Positions 17,106-27,515 of a stretch of 64,000 nucleotides of DNA are shown in pieces. Within the stretch, counting starts at the first letter, position 1; each line of letters opens with the position of its first letter. The position numbers and the translations under genes were made by a program. The notes beneath the pieces are model-generated. The model was given only the letters and a program-made list of their open reading frames with translations. It searched no databases and was not told the DNA's origin. This DNA is from Myxococcales bacterium (GTDB taxonomy: Bacteria; Myxococcota_A; Polyangia; Polyangiales; Ga0077539): contig JAEUKH010000016.1 in NCBI GenBank assembly GCA_016792845.1, forward strand, positions 62,001 to 126,000, given 5' to 3'.

Positions 17106-19865
17106 TCAGTGATAGGGGTCGCCGAGGTCGGGCGCGTCGGGGTCGGGCTGGGCGTTGCGGCGCGGCGCGGGCGCGGGCGCGGGGGTCGGCGCGGGCGCGG
17201 GGGTCGGCGCGGGCGCGGGGGTCGGGCGGGCGACCGGCACCGGGGCGGGCGCGGGGCTCGTCGTGCGCACCGTGGTCGAGGGCAAGGGCTGCGGGTTGAA
17301 GGCCCCCTGCACCGCCGCCGTCGGGTCTTCGTCGTCGTCGCGGCGATGACGCCCGTGGCGCCCCCGTCGCGACGGGTCGGCCGCGTTCGCCGCAGGGGCA
17401 GGCGCTGCCGCGGGCGTCGGGGTCGCCGCCGCCGGTGCGGGCGCTGGGGTCGGTACAGCCGCCGGTGCGGGCGCGGGTGTTGGCGTTGGCGCAGCCGCAG
17501 GAGCAGGCGCCGGGGTCGGGGCTACCGAGGGCGCAGGGGCCGCCGCCGGAGCCGCTTGGGCCGCCGGGGCTGCCGCAGGCGCTGGGGGCGCTGCCGGGGC
17601 CGCTGCGGCCGCTGGCGCGGGGGCAGGTGCGGCCTCGGGCGTCGCAGGGGCTTGGGCCGGGGCGGCCGCCGCGGGTGCGGGGGCGGTCTGCGGGGCGCTG
17701 GGCGTCTGCGGCGGGTTCGAGGGCCGTGAGGTCGCGAGGAGCGCCGCCCCGATGCCCACCGAGGCGACCACGATGAGCCCCACGGCGATCACGAGGCCGC
17801 GGCGTTGTGGGGCCTGCGCGGGCTTGGCCGCGAGCGCCTTGGGCGGCACCGAACCGGCGAGCGAGTAACCCCCGGTGAGGTTGGCGTCGCCGCTCCCGAT
17901 CGAGTAGCCCCCGGCGGGCTGCGGCGCGAGCGGGGCCTTCGGGGCTGCGGGCAACGCGCCGGTTGCGCCGAGGGGGTCGACGTTCGGGGCGCCCATGCCC
18001 ACCGACGACGCGCCGAGGCTCTCGGTGAGACCCGCCATCGAGCCCAAGGGGCGCGTGGCGCTGCCGTTCGAGGCCGAAGGGGTGATCGGCGCCACCTGCG
18101 GGGGCCCGTGCGCGTCTTGAACGGTGTTCACCGCCCATTGGTCGTTCGGATTTTCTGACGAAGCCCCGAAATCGGGCGCGGGCGGCGGGGAGGGCAGGGG
18201 TGAGGCCATCGGCGGCACCGGGGCCGCGGGGGCCCTCGGTGAGCGTGGCGGGTCGAGGGTCTCGAAGAAGCTCGCTTGCGGCGCCTTGTCGGCGACAATG
18301 TCGCTGAACGTGGGCCCCGCGAGGGTCGGCTTGCGGGTCGCGCGCGCGCTCGGGGCGGCGGGGGCCGCGGGGGGCGGCGGGGCCGACGGGGCCGCGGGCT
18401 GAAACCCGCCCGGGCGCGCGCCAAGGGTGATGCCTGCGGGCTTCTTCGCGCCGAGGCTCGGGGTCGCGACCTGGGCCTGAATCGTCGGCATCTCTTCGTC
18501 GAAATCTTCTTCGAAGGAGAGCGACACGGGGGCCGGAGCAGGGGCCGGGCGGCCCGGCTTCGGGGCCTCCTGCGCGCCGAAATCGCCCACGCCCATCATC
18601 GTCGACTTGGGCGTGCGACCGAGCGGCGCGGGCGGGCGAGCGCCCGAGGCCGCGGCGGGCGAGCGCGGCGCCAAGGGGCCCGACGAGGGCGCCATGGTCG
18701 GCGGCCGAACGCGCTCGTTGGCGCCGGTGTTGCGCTGCGGAGGCCCCGCCGCAGGCGGCGGCGCGGCGAGAGGCTGCGGCTGCGGCGGGCGCGTGCCGGG
18801 AGGCGCCGTGCGAACCCGCGAGGGCGTCACCGGCGGCACGTCGATGGCTTTGAAGCTCCCCGTGGTGGCGCCGTCGTTGGGCGGCGCGCCGTTGGCGATG
18901 CGGCCCTTCTCGCGGGCGATGCGCTCACCGGCGACCTTCTGCACGAAGGCCGCGACGGTGCGATGGTTGGCGGGGCCGCCCACGGCCTTGAGGGCGCGTT
19001 CGAGCGCGTCGGCGAACTCGTGGGCCGACGACCAGCGCTGATTCGGGTCGCGGTCGAGGGCCTGCATCACCACCTGCTCGACCCCCGAGGGGATCGACGG
19101 GGCGTGGTCTTTCAAGCGCGGAATAGGCTCGAACAGAAGCTGATTGAGCACCTCGACGTCGCTCTCGCCCGAGAAGAGCCGCCGACCCGAGAGGAGCTCG
19201 AAGGCCACCACGCCCATCGCGAAGAGGTCGACGCGGCGGTCGAGCTCGACCCGCTTGGTCTGCTCGGGCGCCATGTACGAGATCTTGCCCTTGAGCTGGC
19301 CGTCGCGGGTCATGGTGAGCCGCGAGCTCGCCTTGGCGATGCCGAAGTCGGTGATCCGCGAGACGCCGTCGACGCCCATGAGAATGTTCTGGGGTGAGAC
19401 GTCGCGGTGCACGAGCCCGAGGAACTCGCCGTTCTCGTCGAGGAGCTCGTGCGCCGCGTGCAGGCCCGCCAGCGTGTCGAGGATCACCCGCCCCGCCACC
19501 GGCAGGGGGAACTTCTCGTTCAGCTTCAAGGCCTGACGCCAGAGCATCAAGAGCGTGACGCCCTCGATGTACTCCATCACGATGTAGAGCCCCTCGGAGT
19601 CTTCGACGTCGAGGGTCGAGACCACGTTCGGGTGCCTGATCTGCGCCGCGAGCCGCGCCTCATCGAGGAACATCCGAACGAACTCTTCTTCGGCCTCAAG
19701 GTGCGGGTGGAGCCGCTTGATCGCGACGAGCCGCGAGAAGCCCTTGGCCCCCATCGAGCGGGCCAGATACACCGTGGCCATGCCGCCCGAGGCGATCTCG
19801 CCCATGACCTCGTAGCGCCCGATGCGCCGCGAGGGTGCCGCCTGGTCTGTTTCGTAACGGGCCAT
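17106..19865 (-). CDS. Transmembrane Hanks-type Ser/Thr protein kinase with Pro/Ala-rich tail
   Basis: 919 residues. Kinase domain about 18-290: glycine loop GEIASGGMATVY (22-33), Lys50, HRDVSPQN with the catalytic Asp155, ITDFGIAK, and SYMAPEQ. A Pro/Ala-rich cytoplasmic linker follows. There is one membrane segment (GLVIAVGLIVVASVGIGAALLATS, about 689-712) and a roughly 200-residue outside tail made almost wholly of Ala and Pro. The HRDVSPQN loop is common in myxobacterial kinases. Its start overlaps the stop of the upstream TPR/PEGA gene by one base (TGATG), so the pair is co-translated. The tail has no sensor fold, but could cross the periplasm or bind peptidoglycan. Confidence 0.93.
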   Translation of the reverse strand: MARYETDQAAPSRRIGRYEVMGEIASGGMATVYLARSMGAKGFSRLVAIKRLHPHLEAEEEFVRMFLDEARLAAQIRHPNVVSTLDVEDSEGLYIVMEYIEGVTLLMLWRQALKLNEKFPLPVAGRVILDTLAGLHAAHELLDENGEFLGLVHRDVSPQNILMGVDGVSRITDFGIAKASSRLTMTRDGQLKGKISYMAPEQTKRVELDRRVDLFAMGVVAFELLSGRRLFSGESDVEVLNQLLFEPIPRLKDHAPSIPSGVEQVVMQALDRDPNQRWSSAHEFADALERALKAVGGPANHRTVAAFVQKVAGERIAREKGRIANGAPPNDGATTGSFKAIDVPPVTPSRVRTAPPGTRPPQPQPLAAPPPAAGPPQRNTGANERVRPPTMAPSSGPLAPRSPAAASGARPPAPLGRTPKSTMMGVGDFGAQEAPKPGRPAPAPAPVSLSFEEDFDEEMPTIQAQVATPSLGAKKPAGITLGARPGGFQPAAPSAPPPPAAPAAPSARATRKPTLAGPTFSDIVADKAPQASFFETLDPPRSPRAPAAPVPPMASPLPSPPPAPDFGASSENPNDQWAVNTVQDAHGPPQVAPITPSASNGSATRPLGSMAGLTESLGASSVGMGAPNVDPLGATGALPAAPKAPLAPQPAGGYSIGSGDANLTGGYSLAGSVPPKALAAKPAQAPQRRGLVIAVGLIVVASVGIGAALLATSRPSNPPQTPSAPQTAPAPAAAAPAQAPATPEAAPAPAPAAAAAPAAPPAPAAAPAAQAAPAAAPAPSVAPTPAPAPAAAPTPTPAPAPAAVPTPAPAPAAATPTPAAAPAPAANAADPSRRGRHGRHRRDDDEDPTAAVQGAFNPQPLPSTTVRTTSPAPAPVPVARPTPAPAPTPAPAPTPAPAPAPRRNAQPDPDAPDLGDPYH
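17173..17226. repeat. Three 18-bp tandem repeats inside the kinase tail
   Basis: GCGGGCGCGGGGGTCGGC occurs three times in tandem (last base of the third copy differs). On the minus strand it codes for PTPAPA in frame, so copy-number change lengthens or shortens the kinase's extracytoplasmic tail by six residues without a frameshift. Confidence 0.85.
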
Positions 19866-20959
19866 CAGAACTGCCCTCTCAAGCTGAGACCGGGCGACGC
19901 CTCGGCTCTAAAATCTGGCACCGCGAGCGGCGAAAGGGCGACCCGCGGCGCGCTCCGCCAGCGGGTGAAGAAGGCGCCGATGATGAGGGTGGTGACCCCC
20001 ACCCCCGCGGTGGCGCCGATGAGGAGGTTCGTACGAAACTCCCGGTCGCGCCCGTCGTCGAGGCCCGCCTGGGTGGGGTTGGCGACGTAGGCGTCGCGGC
20101 CGTCGAGGGTGTTGAGCGCGCTCCAGGTGAGGGCGCCGCCGAGGCCGAGGGTCAAGAGCGTGCCGGTGACGAAGACCGCGGGCGAGAGCCCCGACGGCGG
20201 CGGGCGATCGATCGGAAGCTCACTCGGTGCGGCGCTCACGGGCTCCTCGACGCTGTGCGGTGCGGGCTCTCGCACAGGCGTCGGGTTCGACACTGGCGGC
20301 GCCACCGGATTGGACGGCGGGCGCACGATTTCGGTGAGCGGCGGCGCGAGATCGAGCCGGGTGGTCTGCCCCATCGGGGTGTCGACCTCGCGGCGCAGCA
20401 CCCGCGACCCCCACGCCGCCACGAGGCTGTGGTGCCCGGGGTTGGTGAACACCTCGTGGGCGCTCGATTGGTCGTCGAGCGAGAGGTCGCAACCCTGGCA
20501 GTGCACCTGGAGCCGCGCGAGGTTCGGCGAGAGGTCGTCGACGACGCGGTACGCGTAGCCCGTCACGCGAGTGTCGCTCGGGTAGCGCGAGAGGAGCTCG
20601 AGCGCGATGGTGGCGGCCCGGGCGTTGTGGACGGCGTTGTTCGCCCCGCGGTGCGCGCGGATGGCGTAGATGGCGGCCTGGGCGGCGGGCGCGGTGCGGT
20701 CTGCGGTCTCAAAGAACTCGGCGGCGGCGCCGAAATCGCTGGTCTCGAAGGCGCGCACCCCTTGCTGGTAGGCCGCGGCGGCGGCCGAACGGGCCTCTGG
20801 GCTCGGCTCGCCCGGGGGCGTCTGCGCGCCGACCTGGGCCGCGGCGAGGGTGAGCGCCAGGGCGAGGCTGAGGCGCGGCAACGCGGTGCGCGCCCCGCTT
20901 CGAAGGTGAACCTGCCCACAAACGACCAACTTTACAGGGTCAACCACGGCACCCTTCAT
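19865..20959 (-). CDS. TPR/PEGA-like membrane-associated protein, kinase partner
   Basis: 364 residues from the ATG at 20959; the open frame extends far upstream but only by chance. Signal sequence LPRLSLALALTLAAAQVGAQ, then helical TPR-like repeats (AAAYQQGVRAFETSDFGAAAE), then a PEGA-like beta domain (LQVHCQGCDLSLDDQSS through HHSLVAAWGS), a Pro-rich linker, and two hydrophobic segments (FVTGTLLTLGLGGALTWSAL and LLIGATAGVGVTTLIIGAFF). Such proteins sit in the envelope; PEGA domains often occur with myxobacterial kinases. It precedes the kinase in the same operon. The second kinase in the window has the same kind of partner in the same order (27516-28673). Confidence 0.75.
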   Translation of the reverse strand: MKGAVVDPVKLVVCGQVHLRSGARTALPRLSLALALTLAAAQVGAQTPPGEPSPEARSAAAAAYQQGVRAFETSDFGAAAEFFETADRTAPAAQAAIYAIRAHRGANNAVHNARAATIALELLSRYPSDTRVTGYAYRVVDDLSPNLARLQVHCQGCDLSLDDQSSAHEVFTNPGHHSLVAAWGSRVLRREVDTPMGQTTRLDLAPPLTEIVRPPSNPVAPPVSNPTPVREPAPHSVEEPVSAAPSELPIDRPPPSGLSPAVFVTGTLLTLGLGGALTWSALNTLDGRDAYVANPTQAGLDDGRDREFRTNLLIGATAGVGVTTLIIGAFFTRWRSAPRVALSPLAVPDFRAEASPGLSLRGQF

Positions 20960-21079
20960 GCTGCGGAAATTGCCCTTCCCCGTCAAGGCAACCCGCACCC
21001 CCGCGGCGATTCTCTGCCCTCGGTGCGGGCGCATGGGGCTTGACGACCCGCCCCGGCGCTGTGTTTCAACGGCTGCACT

Positions 21080-22924
21080 GTGAGCCCAGAGCTTCGCCGT
21101 CGGGTGCTCGACCTCGTTGGGGTCGTCGCGTGTGTTGTGATGGCCTTCGCTTTTGCGGGCCCGATGCTGAGGAGCTGCCACGTCGAAGACGGGCGTCGGG
21201 TCTGCGAGTGGGTGATCGGCCGCGGGGGCTCGACCGACGATTGGCGCATGTTCTCGGGGGCCTGGGAGTCTGCGCGGGTCAGCCTCGTCGACTTCCATCA
21301 ATGGCCCTCGTGGAACCCCTGGCACTGCGGCGGCGTGGTGCTCTACCAAGACCCGCAGGCGCCGGTGCCCGGGCCGCTCTTCGTGCTGACCTTCGCGTGG
21401 CTCCCGACGGTGGTCGCGATGAAGGTCTGGCTCCTTGGGCACCTCATCGCCGGGGCGTTGGGCGTGTGGTGCCTCTTGCGCCGCGAGGGGGCCCACCCGG
21501 GCGAGGGGCTCTTCGCGGCCACGATGGTGACGGCGTGCGGCTTCTGCGCCGAGCATTTCGGCGGCGGCCACTTGAGCTTCGCGCCCTTCTTGCTCTTTCC
21601 GTGGGTGCTCTACGGGCTGCGGCGCTCGCTCGAAGACGCGCGGTGGAGCGTCTTGACGGCCGCGCTCCTCGCGGCGGGCGTCTTCTCGGGTGCGACCTAC
21701 CCGTTGCCCCTCATGGCCGTGGGCGTGGGGCTCGACCTCCTGGTGCGGCTGCGCGACCCGTCTGCGCGTCGCGCGATGCTGGTGGCCCTGCCCCTCACGG
21801 CGGTGCTCTTCGTGCTCCTCGCGGGGGTGCGTCTCTTGCCCGTGCTCGCCTTCTTGCAAGAGCACCCGCGGCTCATGCCGCTCGACGACGCGATGACCGT
21901 GGCCGAGGTGGTCGAGACCTGGGTGCTGCGCGAGCACCCGCGGCCCTTCCCCGGGCATGTGTATGTCTGGCCGGAGTACGGCAATTACATCGGGGTCGTG
22001 CCCGTCGCGGTGCTCGCTCTGGCCCTCCTGGTGGGGCTCCTCCGGCGCGACCGGGGCAACGCCGCGAGGCTTCAAAACCTCTTTGTTTTCGCGGGCTTGC
22101 TCTGGTGCGCGCTGGGCAACATCCCGGGCCTCTCGCTCTTCGGCCTCTTGCACGAGCTGCCGGTGTACCGCTCGCTCCGGGTGCCTTCGCGCTTCCTTCA
22201 CCCGACCACGGTGCTCGCGGCGCTGGCGGCGGGGCTCTTCCTCGTCGACCTCAGGAAGTACCTTGAGCTCAGGGCGAAGCGCGCGATCGTCGTGGCCTTC
22301 GTGGTGGCCGAGTGCGCGCTCGGGGTCGGGGTCGCCGTCGACGTGTGCGCGAACAACGCGCCGCGGTTGCAGCAAGGGGTCGACCCGGCCATTCCGACCG
22401 GGCGCGCCCCGGCGCGGATCGCGCAAGACCCCGGGGCTCCGTACTGGCGCTGGCCGACCTTTCCGGTGGCGGGGGTCGGGTCGCCGACGTGTTATGCGGC
22501 CTTCGATTGGGAGGCCCCGCGCGGGCTGTGGTTCGGCGAGGGGCCTCAACAGCGGGTGATGCCCGAGGGCGCGGGCGCCGTGGTGTCGACCTCGTGGTCG
22601 CCCAATGTTCAGCGCTTCGAGGTGACCCTGAGCCAACCCGGCGAGGTGTGGGTGAACCAGCATTGGGACTCAGGTTGGCAGAGCAACGTCGGCGACGTGG
22701 TCGAGCGCGAGGGCCTCGTGGCGCTGTCGCTCGGGCCCGGGCGGCACGCGGTGGAGCTGCGTCACCGACCCCGGGGCCTCGCGGTCGGGGCGCTCTTCAC
22801 AGCGCTCGGGGTGGCGCTCTCGGCGCTCTTGCTGCGGCGCTGGCGGGCCGAACACCCTGCGTTGCTCTTCGCCTGGCTCTCGCGGCGCCTCGGCCGCGCG
22901 GCGATCACTGACGCGCGAGAATGA
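21080..22924 (+). CDS. YfhO-like/GT-C-type polytopic membrane protein
   Basis: 614 residues from a GTG at 21080. About 11-12 hydrophobic helices; acidic and aromatic motifs in the first outside loop (WPSWNPWHCGGVVLYQDPQAP) and a final soluble domain (VVSTSWSPNVQRFEVTLSQPGEVWVNQHWDSGW and LSLGPGRHAVELRHRPRGL, each part of a beta-rich module). This architecture matches bacterial membrane proteins of the YfhO family, related to GT-C glycosyltransferases that add sugars to wall or lipid polymers. Donor and acceptor unknown. The 3' end overlaps the convergent small membrane-protein gene by 20 nt. Confidence 0.72.
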   Translation: MSPELRRRVLDLVGVVACVVMAFAFAGPMLRSCHVEDGRRVCEWVIGRGGSTDDWRMFSGAWESARVSLVDFHQWPSWNPWHCGGVVLYQDPQAPVPGPLFVLTFAWLPTVVAMKVWLLGHLIAGALGVWCLLRREGAHPGEGLFAATMVTACGFCAEHFGGGHLSFAPFLLFPWVLYGLRRSLEDARWSVLTAALLAAGVFSGATYPLPLMAVGVGLDLLVRLRDPSARRAMLVALPLTAVLFVLLAGVRLLPVLAFLQEHPRLMPLDDAMTVAEVVETWVLREHPRPFPGHVYVWPEYGNYIGVVPVAVLALALLVGLLRRDRGNAARLQNLFVFAGLLWCALGNIPGLSLFGLLHELPVYRSLRVPSRFLHPTTVLAALAAGLFLVDLRKYLELRAKRAIVVAFVVAECALGVGVAVDVCANNAPRLQQGVDPAIPTGRAPARIAQDPGAPYWRWPTFPVAGVGSPTCYAAFDWEAPRGLWFGEGPQQRVMPEGAGAVVSTSWSPNVQRFEVTLSQPGEVWVNQHWDSGWQSNVGDVVEREGLVALSLGPGRHAVELRHRPRGLAVGALFTALGVALSALLLRRWRAEHPALLFAWLSRRLGRAAITDARE

Positions 22925-23450
22925 ACTGCGGCCCGTCGGCGCCGTAGGTGTGCTGCTCGACCAGGACCGAGCCCCGAAGCTCGTGGCGTCGCGCGGGGTC
23001 GTAGCCGAGCACGCTCACCGCCCGCGAGAACGCGGCGCCCGAGATGCGCACCGAGTCGAGGGTGTGGCCGCCGTCGAGGTGAACCCGCAGGCGCCCGGAG
23101 CCCACCGCGAGGCCCGCGAGGTCTTCGCCCTCGACCCCGCGGACGCGCCCGGGGGCCACGGTGCTGAGCGGGAGCCCGAGACAGTTTCGGAGCTCCCATT
23201 GCCCGTCGTCGCGCACGGCGAGCCGGGTGAAGCTCGTGAGGGCGGGCCAGGCCGCGGTGAAGAGCAGGGCCGCGAAGAGGTTGGCCCAGCCGATCAGGCG
23301 AAATCGGCGCGCCCGGGCCCGGGCCGAGAGGGCGTCGTGGGCGATCGAGCGCAGGGCCCAGACCGCGAGCCAGAGCGCGATGAGGCCGAGCCCGAGGGTC
23401 GGCACCACCCAGGCCGTGAGGAGCCAGTGACCGAGGTCGAGCACGCGCAT
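22905..23450 (-). CDS. Small membrane protein, unrecognised
   Basis: 181 residues with two membrane helices (about 5-35 and 55-75), followed by a soluble beta-rich part of about 100 residues (LRVHLDGGHTLDSVRISGAAF). No conserved motif that I recognise. It stands alone between a convergent YfhO-like gene and the divergent lon region. Coding potential looks real (strong GC3 bias, clean ATG). Function not assigned. Confidence 0.62.
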   Translation of the reverse strand: MRVLDLGHWLLTAWVVPTLGLGLIALWLAVWALRSIAHDALSARARARRFRLIGWANLFAALLFTAAWPALTSFTRLAVRDDGQWELRNCLGLPLSTVAPGRVRGVEGEDLAGLAVGSGRLRVHLDGGHTLDSVRISGAAFSRAVSVLGYDPARRHELRGSVLVEQHTYGADGPQFILARQ

Positions 23451-23666
23451 GCGGCGACACTATGCCTCGAATCGGCGCAGGGCAAACGCGGCGCGGGCTG
23501 TCTGATTGACCGGGGATGTTGCGTGAGCGTTGCCGGGCGGAGGGAAGCTGATTATCGTGCGCGGCACGTGTCGTTCAGCGTCGGTGGCTTCGGGTCGGGG
23601 CAGTGTCGCTTCGTCGAGGGCCAGCAAACCCCGATTCGACTGCAACGACGCGCCCTGAGGTAGCCG

Positions 23667-26078
23667 ATGGCCGACCGCAAACGGGGGAACCAGCCTCCGG
23701 ATGAAAACGACCTGAAATTCGGAGACGAGCTCCCCGTGTTGCCCATTCGCAACGCGGTGCTCTTCCCCGGGGCTGTGGCCCCCTTTGACGTGGGGCGCGA
23801 GAAGTCTGTAGCCCTCGTCGAAGACCTCGAGAACCTGTCACAGCCCGTGATCGCGATCTTCGCGCAGCGAGACCCCAACATCGACGACCCGGGCGAGGGC
23901 GACCTCTACCCCGTCGGGGCCGCCGCCCGGGTGCTCAAGAGCCTGAAGCACTCGACGGGCAACTACTCGCTCATCCTCCAGGGGCTGACGCGCATCCAGC
24001 TCGACGGCGTCACCCAGGCGGGGCCCTACCTCAAGGCCCGCATCAAGCGCCTCGAAGAGACGCCGGTGACCGACGACGTCGAGGCCGAGGCCCTGGCGAT
24101 GTCGCTCCGCGATGTGGCCAAGCAGGTGATCACGCTGATGCCCGAGCTGCCCCGCGAGGCGCAGTCGCTTATCGACTCGATCCAAGACCCCGGCGGGCTC
24201 GCCGACCTCGTGGCCGCCAACCTCGACGCGCCGGTCGAAGAGAAGGCGCAGCTCATGTCGACGGTCGACGTGAAGGAGCGCATCCGTCAGGTGCTCAAGC
24301 TCCTCACCCGGCAGCTTGAGATTCTCAAGATGCGCGAGCGGATCAACTCGCAAATCAAAGAAGAGATGGGCAAAAACCAGCGCGAATACGTGCTGCGTCA
24401 ACAGCTCAAGGCCATCAAAGAAGAGCTCGGCGAAGACGAGGGCGACCAGGGTGACATCGACGGTCTCGAAGAGCGGGTGGCCAAGGCCAACCTGCCCGCC
24501 GAGGCCGAGTCTGTGGCCAAGAAGCAGCTCAAGCGCCTGCGCTCGATGCAGGTCGGCTCGGCCGAGTACACCGTGGTGCGCACGTACCTCGACTGGCTCC
24601 TCGACCTCCCGTGGTCGCAGCAGACCCCCGACAACCTCGAAATTGCGAGGGTGCGCGAGGTGCTCGACGAAGACCATTACGGTCTCGAGAAGGTGAAAAA
24701 GCGCATTCTCGAGTACCTCGCGGTGCGCAAGCTCAAGCCCGACAAGAAGGGGCCGATCTTGTGCCTCCTCGGGCCGCCCGGCGTGGGCAAGACGAGCCTC
24801 GGGCGCTCGATCGCGCGCTCGCTCGGCCGCAAGTTCGTGCGCGTGTCGCTCGGCGGCGTGCACGACGAGGCGGCGATCCGCGGGCACCGGCGCACGTATG
24901 TGGGCGCGCTCCCGGGGCAGATCATCCAAGGGATGAAGAAGTCGGCCACGGTGAACCCGGTGTTCATGCTCGATGAGATCGACAAGATCGGGCACGACTT
25001 CCGGGGTGACCCCTCGGCGGCCTTGCTTGAGGTGCTCGACCCTGAGCAGAACAACACCTTCTCAGACCACTATCTTGAGATCCCGTACGATCTCTCGAGC
25101 GTGATGTTCGTCGCCACCGCCAACGTGGCAGACCCCATCCCGCCGCCGCTCCGCGACCGCATGGAGATCCTCGAAATCCCCGGGTATACGCGGAACGAGA
25201 AGAAGGCCATCGCGCGGCAGCACCTCTTGCCGAAGCAGCTCGAAGAGCACGGCCTGAAGTCGTCGCAGCTCGAGATCACCGACCAGGCCATCGAGGCGAT
25301 CATCGATTTCTACACCCGCGAGGCGGGGGTCCGTACCCTTGAGCGGCAGGTGGCGGCGGTGATCCGCGGTGTGGCCGTGAAGGTCGCCGAGGGCAACGTG
25401 GGCCCGTACAAGATCGACGCGCCCGATGACCTTCAGCCGTACCTCGGCGCCCAGAAGTACACGAGCGAGGTGGCCGAGCGCACCGAGCTCCCCGGCGTCG
25501 CCACGGGCCTCGCGTGGACGCAGGTGGGCGGCGAGATCCTCTTCATTGAGGTGACGCGGATGATCGGCACCGGCAAGCTCCAGCTCACCGGCCAGCTCGG
25601 CGATGTGATGAAAGAGTCGGCGCAGGCGGCGCTCAGCTTCGTGCGGGCGCACTCGAAGGAGCTCGGCTTGGCCGATGACTTCCTTGAGAAGCACGACATT
25701 CACATTCACATTCCCGCGGGGGCGATGCCGAAAGACGGGCCGAGCGCGGGCGTGACGATGTTCACCGCGCTGGTCTCGATGCTGAAGGGGGTGCGGGTGC
25801 GCCATGATGTCGCCATGACCGGCGAGATCACCCTGCGCGGGCGCGTCCTGCCTGTCGGGGGCATCAAAGAGAAGGTGCTCGCGGCGCACCGCGCGGGCAT
25901 CAAGCGCATTCTCTTGCCCGAGCGCAACAAGCCCGACCTCGAAGAGGTGCCGCAAGAGATCCGCGATACGCTCGAGTTCATCCCCGTGTCGCGCATGGAG
26001 GATGTGCTCACCTACGCGCTCGAAGAGAACGTGATCAACGCCGAGACCGCGACGGCCTCGGCGGCGCCGAGCAACTGA
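23667..26078 (+). CDS. lon: ATP-dependent Lon protease
   Basis: 803 residues, the usual length. N-terminal substrate-binding LON domain ([20 protein letters not shown]), AAA+ module with Walker A GPPGVGKT at about 369-376 and Walker [12 protein letters not shown], and C-terminal protease domain with catalytic Ser693 in PKDGPSAG and Lys736 in [10 protein letters not shown]. Lon degrades misfolded and regulatory proteins in the cytoplasm; myxobacteria commonly carry two lon genes with different roles (established for Myxococcus). GAGG lies about 8 nt before the ATG. A 216-nt leader lies upstream, without an obvious heat-shock promoter. A hairpin follows at 26084-26149. Confidence 0.98.
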   Translation: MADRKRGNQPPDENDLKFGDELPVLPIRNAVLFPGAVAPFDVGREKSVALVEDLENLSQPVIAIFAQRDPNIDDPGEGDLYPVGAAARVLKSLKHSTGNYSLILQGLTRIQLDGVTQAGPYLKARIKRLEETPVTDDVEAEALAMSLRDVAKQVITLMPELPREAQSLIDSIQDPGGLADLVAANLDAPVEEKAQLMSTVDVKERIRQVLKLLTRQLEILKMRERINSQIKEEMGKNQREYVLRQQLKAIKEELGEDEGDQGDIDGLEERVAKANLPAEAESVAKKQLKRLRSMQVGSAEYTVVRTYLDWLLDLPWSQQTPDNLEIARVREVLDEDHYGLEKVKKRILEYLAVRKLKPDKKGPILCLLGPPGVGKTSLGRSIARSLGRKFVRVSLGGVHDEAAIRGHRRTYVGALPGQIIQGMKKSATVNPVFMLDEIDKIGHDFRGDPSAALLEVLDPEQNNTFSDHYLEIPYDLSSVMFVATANVADPIPPPLRDRMEILEIPGYTRNEKKAIARQHLLPKQLEEHGLKSSQLEITDQAIEAIIDFYTREAGVRTLERQVAAVIRGVAVKVAEGNVGPYKIDAPDDLQPYLGAQKYTSEVAERTELPGVATGLAWTQVGGEILFIEVTRMIGTGKLQLTGQLGDVMKESAQAALSFVRAHSKELGLADDFLEKHDIHIHIPAGAMPKDGPSAGVTMFTALVSMLKGVRVRHDVAMTGEITLRGRVLPVGGIKEKVLAAHRAGIKRILLPERNKPDLEEVPQEIRDTLEFIPVSRMEDVLTYALEENVINAETATASAAPSN

Positions 26079-26083
26079 GCGAC

Positions 26084-26149
26084 GGGCCAACGCCCGCGTC
26101 GGCCGGGCCTGTCTTCACCCGAAGGCAGCGCCCGGTCTGCGTTTGGGCC
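26084..26149. terminator. Hairpin between convergent lon and membrane-protein gene
   Basis: CCGGGCCTGTCTT at 26103-26115 pairs with AAGGCAGCGCCCGG at 26122-26135 (one bulge, one G-U), with outer arms GGGCCAACGC and GCGTTTGGGCC. It lies between the stops at 26078 and 26164. Good stem, no long T-run. Confidence 0.6.
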
Positions 26150-26163
26150 TCCGCCGCGGCGCC

Positions 26164-27468
26164 CTAACGGCGCGCCCAGGCCAAGACCGCATCGAGCTCG
26201 GCGCCGCTGTACCACACGAGATAGGTCGCGAAGACGAGCGCCGCGAGGGAGACCCCGGCGAGGGCGACGCTCGGCGCGCCGTCGCGCTGCGTCTCAGCGC
26301 GGGCGGCTTCGAGCTCGGCCACATCAGAGGCCGTCATGGGGGCCTCGTCGTCGTCGGGGTGCAGCGGACGAAGGAGCGCGCGGAGCCGGGCGATCGACTC
26401 GGCAGACCACCGAGCGAAGCGCGGCGCCTCAGTCAGAACCCGCGCGCGGAGGGCCGTGTCGCGGGCCCAAGAGCACTCGACGGCGCCCGCGAGGAGGGCC
26501 ACCGGCACGGCGGTCGCGCCGCGGGCGAAGAGCCACCCGACCAGCATCGCGAAGGCCCCGAGCGCGGCGCCGATCACCGCGGCAGGCACTCGCGCCAGGG
26601 CCCGCCCGAGCCATCGCGCCGCCGCCGCGCCTGGGAAGGGGCTCACCGGCAGCACCAGGGCCCACGCCACGGCCACCGCCCGATCGGCCCCGGCGCCGAG
26701 CAACCCCACGGCGACGAGGGTGGTGAGCGCCGCGACCCAGAAGCGCGCGGCGGGGCGGCAGAACGTGCCCCCGAGGAGCCAGCGCAGCCCCCAAGGCAGC
26801 ACCGCCACCAGGGCCGCCGCGAGGTTGGCGCGGTGCCCTTGATTGGGCAAGGCCGAGGCCCCGAGCGCGAGCTGGCGGAACACGCAGAAGAGCCCGAGCG
26901 CGTTCGCCACGAGGCGGGTCGAGGGCAGAAGCCGCCAGCGCCAGTCGGGCGCCTCGATGGGGGCCTCGTCGCGCTCAGGGGGCAAGAGCCGCGCGGTGTT
27001 GGTGCGCTCGGCGATGACGCCCAGCAAGAGCTCCGGGTCGCCGAGGTCGAGCACCCGGGTCGCGCCGTCGGGGGTGCGGATGGGCAGCGCCTGGAGCGCC
27101 GAGAGGTCGCTGAACGCCACCGGTGGGCCGTGGGCCACGTCGAGCAGGGCGTAGCACACCCGCACGGTGCCGCCGCCGGTGCTGACGTCGCCCATCGCGA
27201 GGGTGATGCCGTCGATGGCGGCCCACGGGATCTTGCGCTCGCGCGCGTCGCTCACCACCACCAGGGCCTCAGGGCGGGCTTCGAGCCGCGGGCTCCGCGA
27301 CGACCGCGCGAGCTTCACCCCGAGGAAGGCTCCCAAGGTGCTCACCGCCACGGCGAGGCTCGCCTCGGGAGAGAGCGCGAAGATCACACGCAGGCCCAGC
27401 CACGACGCGGCCCCGAGCGCGAGACCCTGCGCAAACACTGCGCGGGAGGTTGGAGCGAATGAAAGCAT
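26164..27468 (-). CDS. Polytopic membrane protein, unrecognised
   Basis: 434 residues. Two N-terminal helices, then a soluble region of about 110 residues (PEALVVVSDARERKIPWAAI, PH-domain-like strands), then about six more helices and a last one near the C-terminus (VALAGVSLAALVFATYLVWY). The soluble part with VVSDARERKIPW resembles bacterial PH domains found in membrane proteins, which is a weak impression. No enzyme motif seen. Its start region overlaps possible upstream starts of the divergent TPR gene, so the two probably share a promoter region. Confidence 0.6.
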   Translation of the reverse strand: MLSFAPTSRAVFAQGLALGAASWLGLRVIFALSPEASLAVAVSTLGAFLGVKLARSSRSPRLEARPEALVVVSDARERKIPWAAIDGITLAMGDVSTGGGTVRVCYALLDVAHGPPVAFSDLSALQALPIRTPDGATRVLDLGDPELLLGVIAERTNTARLLPPERDEAPIEAPDWRWRLLPSTRLVANALGLFCVFRQLALGASALPNQGHRANLAAALVAVLPWGLRWLLGGTFCRPAARFWVAALTTLVAVGLLGAGADRAVAVAWALVLPVSPFPGAAAARWLGRALARVPAAVIGAALGAFAMLVGWLFARGATAVPVALLAGAVECSWARDTALRARVLTEAPRFARWSAESIARLRALLRPLHPDDDEAPMTASDVAELEAARAETQRDGAPSVALAGVSLAALVFATYLVWYSGAELDAVLAWARR

Positions 27469-27515
27469 CGATGCAGGCTCAGCTTACAACAAAGTCTCTC
27501 TCTGGCCGAGCGACG

